Shown: piece by piece, positions 14,933 through 19,205 of the stretch
How the letters are laid out: each line of letters starts with the position of its first letter
Position numbering within the stretch: the first letter of the stretch is position 1
DNA from: Myxococcales bacterium
GTDB lineage: Bacteria > Myxococcota_C > UBA6777
Length of the DNA stretch: 19,205 bases
Assembly (NCBI GenBank): GCA_027005175.1
Contig: JALTMC010000327.1
Coordinates: 1-19,205, forward strand
Direction: 5' to 3'
The notes under the pieces: model-generated
What the model was told of the DNA's origin: nothing
Database searches by the model: none
Seen by the model: the letters and a program-made list of their open reading frames with translations, nothing else
Translations under genes and position numbers: made by a program

Positions 14933-15217
14933 TTAATTGCGAGGCAGATAGATGATCAGTTCACCCTTTTTCGAAAGAGACAACTGATCACGAATCTCAC
15001 GTGCAATGGTGCGATGGTCATAGCGCAAGGCCATGCTCTTTCGCTGCAAGTGTTGATTTTGCTGCACCAACTTTTGATTGATAGCACGCTGCTGTGGAAT
15101 TTTTTTGACGAACCAACGGTAGTTTTGAGGGGCAGTGGATTGATGCGACACCCACCACACGACCCCCCACGTGATAGCGAGAAGACCCGCCAAAAAGAGG
15201 AGTTGTTTGCTAGTCAT
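14933..15217 (-). CDS. FtsB/DivIC-like septum formation initiator protein, 94 aa
   Basis: This is a small bitopic membrane protein of the division apparatus. In known cases FtsB/DivIC forms a complex with FtsL and FtsQ/DivIB and activates FtsWI at the septum. After a short cytoplasmic start (MTSKQ) there is one transmembrane helix (about 6-24), then a coiled coil rich in Gln/Leu (about 42-72). The family's diagnostic end follows: IAREIRDQLSLSKKGELIIYLP, matching the usual I-A-R-E-x-L-x-x-x-K-P-G-E pattern. The start at 15217 is supported by GGAG eight bases upstream; a GTG 11 codons earlier is not. It is more often found beside eno or other cell-envelope genes; here it sits between a disordered Hsp70-linked protein and a diguanylate cyclase. 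The family is confident, the exact subtype less so. Confidence 0.85.
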   Translation of the reverse strand: MTSKQLLFLAGLLAITWGVVWWVSHQSTAPQNYRWFVKKIPQQRAINQKLVQQNQHLQRKSMALRYDHRTIAREIRDQLSLSKKGELIIYLPRN

Positions 15218-15243
15218 TCGGTCGACTCCAAAGGAGATGTAAG

Positions 15244-15366
15244 ATGTCACAAGAAGAAAAGAATGATATGCTTACCAAAAGTATCCCAAACGAGCCGAGC
15301 CACGCCTATGGATTCAACATAGGACAAGACAAACGTCTCAGTGGTTCAGCATACTGCTCCGGTTGA
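15244..15366 (+). CDS. Possible 40-aa small protein, divergent from the FtsB-like gene
   Basis: The frame begins MSQEEKNDMLTKSIPNEPSH and ends GSAYCSG before TGA. Its main support is a near-consensus ribosome-binding site, AAAGGAG, seven bases before the ATG. The peptide is hydrophilic with no membrane span or known motif. Against it, the start is only 26 bases from the FtsB-like start on the other strand, so its promoter would have to lie inside that gene. It would also be antisense to that gene's predicted leader. Confidence 0.3.
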   Translation: MSQEEKNDMLTKSIPNEPSHAYGFNIGQDKRLSGSAYCSG

Positions 15367-15377
15367 AAGTGTGTCAA
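15348..15377 (-). promoter_or_regulatory. Probable promoter of the FtsB-like/cyclase operon
   Basis: On the minus strand a perfect -35 TTGACA (15372-15377) is preceded by a T-run and followed, after 18 bases, by TATGCT (15348-15353). This would leave a leader of about 125 bases before the FtsB-like start. The spacing is one base over optimum; otherwise it is the best promoter match in this gap. Confidence 0.5.
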
Positions 15378-15431
15378 AAAAACACCACCTGTTCGTCAAA
15401 CAACCAAAACAAGAGAAAGAGGGAAAATGAG

Positions 15432-15533
15432 ATGAAACACCGATGGATCGTATGGTTAAGCTTTGTACTCGGTTTCACAGCATGGGTTAAACCCATTCGA
15501 TCACTTCACGGTGGGCAAGTTGTCCGAGAATGA
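15432..15533 (+). CDS. Possible 33-aa signal-peptide-like ORF, perhaps a gene remnant
   Basis: MKHRWIVWLSFVLGFTAWVK is a positively charged start followed by a hydrophobic run, as at the beginning of an exported or membrane protein. After only 33 codons the frame stops, having run about 47 bases into the 3' end of the convergent 848-aa gene. A GAGG lies some 11 bases upstream of the ATG. It could be a short membrane peptide, the remnant of a secreted protein whose remainder was lost, or chance. Confidence 0.25.
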   Translation: MKHRWIVWLSFVLGFTAWVKPIRSLHGGQVVRE

Positions 15534-18033
15534 GAAAGAGTTCATCTTCTTCGAATCCACTGATGGCGAGCAGGTCTGCAATCGAGGTCAGACCATCGAC
15601 CTGAGAGAGGATATAGCCATCACGATGATTGAGCCGCATCTTGAGAACGGTGTTCATATCCATGCACAGACGTGGGGTCGCATCTAAGGACTTAATCTCC
15701 TCTCGGAATATTTCCGAGACCTTCTTTTCACAAAGATCGTAGAGGATCTTAATCTTGGAGTTTTTGGGAGCTTGCAGAATGGCAACATCAAGGAGTTCTT
15801 TGGCTCCAATAAAGTCTTCTTCTGCGAGAAGATCCTCGATACCGCTTAAAAGGATGGAGAGTTCTTCATCCACCGCAGAGTCATGGGTAGGCTCTGACGT
15901 TTGCTTTGCAGAGGTGGGCATGTCAAAGACATTGATCGCATGGTGCTCTGCTGTTGAACCTGTGCGTTGAGAAACGGGCTCGACAGTCATCGTCTCAGCA
16001 AGAGCTGGTTCCATCGCAGTCATCGGCTCAAAGGCACTATCCGCAGTGGAAATAACATGAGAAACATCAGACACAACAGCGGCTAGAGACTCCTGGGATT
16101 GACGAACAACAACAGGAGGTCTGTCGGGTTGAAACGCTGTAACACCCGCTGGAGGGGTCGCATCATTCGCTCCCAGGATCGGTACAGGAGGCTGCTCTAA
16201 GTGAGTCCCGGCATCATAGGCAGCGGGTTCCTGGTTGAGTATCGTGCGCGTCTCCACAGGAGTCGAAGTTTCACGCCCACCATCTTCTTGAAACACCAAC
16301 TCCAACGAGTCTTCGCTGAGTGGCTGCATGATCTCGTCTTCATTAACATCTTCCCATTCATCTGGAAGAGAGGGCTCGTCTCCCAACAAAAACTCTAGAT
16401 CGTCATGAGAAAAGTGAGACTGCACTCCACTGTCTTCAGGGACTCGCTGCTCAGCGTATCCATAGTTTTGATCCTGCGAGGGCTCAAAAACGGAATGAAC
16501 GACAGTATTGTCTTGAGGTTGTGGCTCTATCGATTGTCCATAGCTTGGGTGGTCTGCTGTGTTGGCATAGGCTCTCTGGTCCTTATGGAAACCATAATTC
16601 TGCTGCGTGTGTTGCTGCTCATAACCCTGCTGTGTGTGTTGCTGCTCATAACCCTGTTGTGTGTGTTGCTGCTCATAACCCTGCTGTGGCTCGTAATGAG
16701 TGTTTGGCTCACAACCCTGTTGTCCATAGTTTTGATATGGATGCTCCAAGTCATTTTGGATAGGTTCAATCGTGGCAAAAGAGCCATCTTTCTGAAAATG
16801 GACTGCAGCTTCTTGTTGGGGTCCAAGCGGTTCTTCTTGAAAAAAAGGGACCTCTTCCAAAGCACCACTAAGAGGCTCAGGAGTCATATAGGAGTAGGCA
16901 TCAGCATCAGCGGGTCCGGAAAGAAACTCTCCAGACGCATCCAACCCAACCTCTTCGGGGGGCAAGAAGTTGTCCAGAGGAGCAGCAACAGGCTGAAAAA
17001 ATTGTGTTTTCAGCCGATTCTGTTTCCAATGAGAAGCAAAGGATGGTTGCTCGATGCCATCATCCGTGGGACCGGCAAAGTTGTGTTGCGTCTCATCATT
17101 GCCACTTCCTGTCATCCCATGTGTAGGCAAGGCTCCCGGAGGAATCTCCGAAGAGAAAGCATCATCAGGAGCTGCAAGATCCTCTTCATAAATCTGATGA
17201 TGCTCTGAGCTATAACCAGAAAGAGACGCACCCACGGAGGAAGGAGGAGCTTGAGAATTCCCAAAGCCAACGGGATCCAAAGGAACAGGTGACTGAATTG
17301 TATTTTCGTCCATCAATTCGTTTGGATTTACAGAAAGTTCGGGTAGTGGTTTCAAAAACTGTGTGGACAGATCTGGATTGTTTTGCCCACGCCCGGGAGT
17401 CCCTGGATGATGAGCGTGATGTTGCTCCACATGCGAAGGTTTTTGGTTATACAGACCTTGTTTAAGCCACCCTGCTTGAGCAGCCTTTGCGGGCTCTCTT
17501 TGGGAAGGATGCCTCGATCCAACAGGCTGTCCGGGGAAATATCCTCCCTCTGAACGCTGTCCTTCTTGATGGAACAAAGGATGTTCTTGAGAAGGTGAAC
17601 TCTTTTCAGAGGAGTTCCACTGGGAGGCTCGCTCCTCTTGAGGAAGCCAAACTTCTTGCGCATCGGCAAAGGGTTGCGAATCTGACAGCTCCTCATTGTA
17701 CGATGCCCCAGGTTGCTCGTTGGGATGAGAGGATGACCAAGAGTTCCATCGCAACGCTTGTTTGGGAGCAGGTTGTGTTCCAGAACCTGTCTCACCATAG
17801 CGCGGTAAAGCTTCGAGGTCGGAGTCCTGGGATGCAGGCATCGGTGTCCCACCGGGAGGTGTGGAGTATCCTTGGGGAGAGACATACTGCAAAAACTCTA
17901 GGACTTGGGCGTTGTGAGGCTCTATTTCGAGTGCTTTGGTCCAGAAAGAACGCGCCTCTTCGAATTGGCCAATGCTAAAGCAATGCAGTCCTTTTTCGAT
18001 GTAGGCAACAACGTTAGCACGCTGGTCCGACAT
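15487..18033 (-). CDS. Large disordered protein with N-terminal TPR and Q/Y/G-rich repeats, coupled to Hsp70, 848 aa
   Basis: Residues of about 6-50 form a TPR (GQFEEARSFWTKALEIEPHN). Residues of about 55-720 are low-complexity and acidic (Pro, Ser, Gln, Glu). They include a Q/Y/G/H-rich stretch (about 430-505) with YEQQHTQQG three times in tandem. A helical segment follows (LLAEEDFIGAKELLDVAILQ), then a compact C-terminal domain ending HRDGYILSQVDGLTSIADLL and VIEWV. That domain resembles the winged-helix-like end common in myxobacterial TPR and DUF4388-type proteins. The exact function is unknown. It begins three bases after the Hsp70 stop with GAGG ten bases upstream, so translation is probably coupled and a role with the chaperone is a fair inference. 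The stop codon lies in a 15-bp palindrome (15482-15496). Confidence 0.82.
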   Translation of the reverse strand: MSDQRANVVAYIEKGLHCFSIGQFEEARSFWTKALEIEPHNAQVLEFLQYVSPQGYSTPPGGTPMPASQDSDLEALPRYGETGSGTQPAPKQALRWNSWSSSHPNEQPGASYNEELSDSQPFADAQEVWLPQEERASQWNSSEKSSPSQEHPLFHQEGQRSEGGYFPGQPVGSRHPSQREPAKAAQAGWLKQGLYNQKPSHVEQHHAHHPGTPGRGQNNPDLSTQFLKPLPELSVNPNELMDENTIQSPVPLDPVGFGNSQAPPSSVGASLSGYSSEHHQIYEEDLAAPDDAFSSEIPPGALPTHGMTGSGNDETQHNFAGPTDDGIEQPSFASHWKQNRLKTQFFQPVAAPLDNFLPPEEVGLDASGEFLSGPADADAYSYMTPEPLSGALEEVPFFQEEPLGPQQEAAVHFQKDGSFATIEPIQNDLEHPYQNYGQQGCEPNTHYEPQQGYEQQHTQQGYEQQHTQQGYEQQHTQQNYGFHKDQRAYANTADHPSYGQSIEPQPQDNTVVHSVFEPSQDQNYGYAEQRVPEDSGVQSHFSHDDLEFLLGDEPSLPDEWEDVNEDEIMQPLSEDSLELVFQEDGGRETSTPVETRTILNQEPAAYDAGTHLEQPPVPILGANDATPPAGVTAFQPDRPPVVVRQSQESLAAVVSDVSHVISTADSAFEPMTAMEPALAETMTVEPVSQRTGSTAEHHAINVFDMPTSAKQTSEPTHDSAVDEELSILLSGIEDLLAEEDFIGAKELLDVAILQAPKNSKIKILYDLCEKKVSEIFREEIKSLDATPRLCMDMNTVLKMRLNHRDGYILSQVDGLTSIADLLAISGFEEDELFLILGQLAHREVIEWV
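16594..16674 (-). repeat. 27-bp coding tandem repeat (YEQQHTQQG), three copies
   Basis: Units occupy 16594-16620, 16621-16647 and 16648-16674, with a partial fourth to about 16690. They encode residues 454-480. The second and third units differ at a single base, so expansion is recent. The nine-codon period keeps the frame, and the array probably varies in length between strains. Confidence 0.92.
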
Positions 18034-18036
18034 ACG

Positions 18037-19205
18037 TTACGCCCTCTTCTCTTGCTGATGCTGCACAATCTGACGAAAGATCTTGCAGGTTCGTTGGAGG
18101 GCTGGCAAAGCAGTCACAAGAGCCTGTAGGTCTTCTTCATCAATGGCTGTCTGGGTTTGCTCCAGAATATCATGAGCTTTGTGAATCGCATCCCGACCAA
18201 AAGCAGAGTTCGCTACAATCTCTTCCACTTCTGGCAAAAGATCTGTGATCTTCTGCATATCCAATTCAGCGATCTGACGTTGACGATCCAATTCTTCATT
18301 GGTTTTGGACGCCAACGCATAATCGATATTATCTTCGATCATGCGTTGCATTTCTTCTTCGGTCAGGTTGCTTGTGGCTGTCACCTGAATCGATTGTTCC
18401 TGATTGGATTCCATATCACGCGCTGACACCGACACCAAACCATCCGCCGAGATGGCAAAGGTGACTTCAATTTGAACCTCTCCTCGTGCAGCAGGTGTTA
18501 AGCTATCGAGCATCACCTCGCCCAACAATTCGTTGTCCTCAGCGTGGGAAGACTCTCCTTGCAAAACAAGAATCTTAACCTGAGTCTGGTAATCTTTAAC
18601 GGTCGTAAAGACATGGCTTCGTGAGCAGGGAACCGTCGTATTTTTCTCGATCAAGACTTGATAAAAGCCACCTGCAATCATAATACCGAGAGAGTGAGGG
18701 GTCACATCGAGCAGCAAGACATCAGAGCGCTCACTCATCAATGTAGCTCCCTGTAGGGCAGCTCCCAATGCAACGGATTCATCCGGATTAATCGTGTTGT
18801 TCACAGAACGCCCAAAGGACTCGGAGACGGCCTCCTGAATTCTGGGCATTCGGGTCATGCCACCCACCAAGATGACTTCATTCAACTCTTGAGCCTTGAG
18901 GTGTGCGTGCTCCAGGGTGGAGCGACAGATTTCGATAGTTCGCTCGATAAGATCTTCCGTCAAGGCTTCGAGTTTCTCACGGGTGAGAGTCTTTTGCAGG
19001 TGATATGTCTCCCCGTTGGCGTCAGTAAACAAAAAAGGGAGATTGATTTCTGTCTCCAGCTCAGAGGACAGTTCAATACGTGCCTTTTCCGCAGCTTCTT
19101 TCAAACGTTGAAAGGTCATCACATCTTGCCGCAGGTCGATCTTGTGATCTTTTGCGAAGCCAAACACAAGCCATTCGATCACACGCTGGTCAAAGTCCTC
19201 GCCCC
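18037..19205 (-). CDS. Hsp70 (DnaK-type) chaperone, C-terminal 388 residues (runs off the right edge)
   Basis: This is an ATP-driven chaperone. The visible part begins inside the nucleotide-binding domain at GEDFDQRV. It continues with RLKEAAEKARIELSS, VILVGGMTRMPRIQEAV (adenosine-binding motif) and NPDESVALGAALQG. The linker DVLLLDVTPHSLGI follows, then the beta-sandwich substrate domain (VLQGESSHAEDNELLGE, ISADGLVSVSARDMES). The helical lid is short and ends in QHQQEKRA, without the acidic tail typical of the main DnaK. Together with the absence of grpE or dnaJ and the coupled disordered partner, this suggests a specialised paralogue rather than the housekeeping copy. That is inference, so no symbol is given. 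The 848-aa gene starts three bases downstream. Confidence 0.95.
   Translation of the reverse strand, partial: GEDFDQRVIEWLVFGFAKDHKIDLRQDVMTFQRLKEAAEKARIELSSELETEINLPFLFTDANGETYHLQKTLTREKLEALTEDLIERTIEICRSTLEHAHLKAQELNEVILVGGMTRMPRIQEAVSESFGRSVNNTINPDESVALGAALQGATLMSERSDVLLLDVTPHSLGIMIAGGFYQVLIEKNTTVPCSRSHVFTTVKDYQTQVKILVLQGESSHAEDNELLGEVMLDSLTPAARGEVQIEVTFAISADGLVSVSARDMESNQEQSIQVTATSNLTEEEMQRMIEDNIDYALASKTNEELDRQRQIAELDMQKITDLLPEVEEIVANSAFGRDAIHKAHDILEQTQTAIDEEDLQALVTALPALQRTCKIFRQIVQHQQEKRA

Noticed and set aside
16405-17208. 267-codon plus-strand open frame
   Set aside because: It lies wholly inside the 848-aa gene on the other strand, is Leu/Val-rich as the shadow of a Gln/Ser-rich frame, and has no ribosome-binding site or family features.
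1-19205. tRNA, rRNA, prophage or insertion sequence
   Set aside because: No tRNA-like cloverleaf, rRNA signature, integrase or transposase reading frame was seen on either strand.

Overview
The window looks like chromosomal DNA of a free-living Gram-negative bacterium, most likely from the former Deltaproteobacteria (Myxococcota/Bradymonadota-like). This is inferred from protein style, not from a marker gene. The pointers are many TPR proteins, a lipoprotein with a long Thr/Glu-rich linker, secreted M1 and M16 peptidases, an Hsp70 coupled to a giant disordered TPR protein with a myxobacterial-type C-terminal domain, and a membrane GAF-GGDEF protein with a long disordered tail. Coding density is high and no phage, IS, CRISPR, tRNA or rRNA was seen.

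Left part (1-2645, minus strand): a partial dapF (diaminopimelate epimerase) follows an 11-TPR protein. The junction between them is a 66-bp segment present three times in tandem. Upstream lies a 515-bp gap with an inverted repeat, a 36-bp direct repeat and a GC-rich foldback, then a small VOC/glyoxalase-fold gene with a recognisable sigma70-type promoter.

Middle part (2646-9765): a 615-bp gap carries a REP/BIME-like palindromic island. It is followed by a plus-strand lipoprotein with E-set/CBM48-like and esterase domains. Convergent to it is mnmH (tRNA 2-selenouridine synthase), and divergent from mnmH is a 969-aa M16C (PreP-type) metalloprotease.

Right part (9793-19205, minus strand) reads in the order Hsp70 (cut by the window edge), an 848-aa TPR/disordered protein starting 3 bases after the Hsp70 stop, an FtsB/DivIC-like division protein, a diguanylate cyclase, and a secreted M1 aminopeptidase with C-terminal TPRs. 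Hsp70 and the 848-aa protein are surely one transcript. FtsB and the cyclase probably form a second one from a promoter near 15350, and the M1 gene may have its own.

The most unusual theme is short tandem duplication. Two unrelated genes (the TPR protein and the M1 peptidase) have their 3' ends repeated three times at 56-67-bp spacing. Intergenic regions hold 53-bp and 72-bp-period repeats, and two proteins have 18-bp and 27-bp coding repeats. The best candidates for something new are these gene-end triplications, the palindromic island at 2915-3164, and the Hsp70 partner with a Q/Y/G-rich, prion-like stretch.
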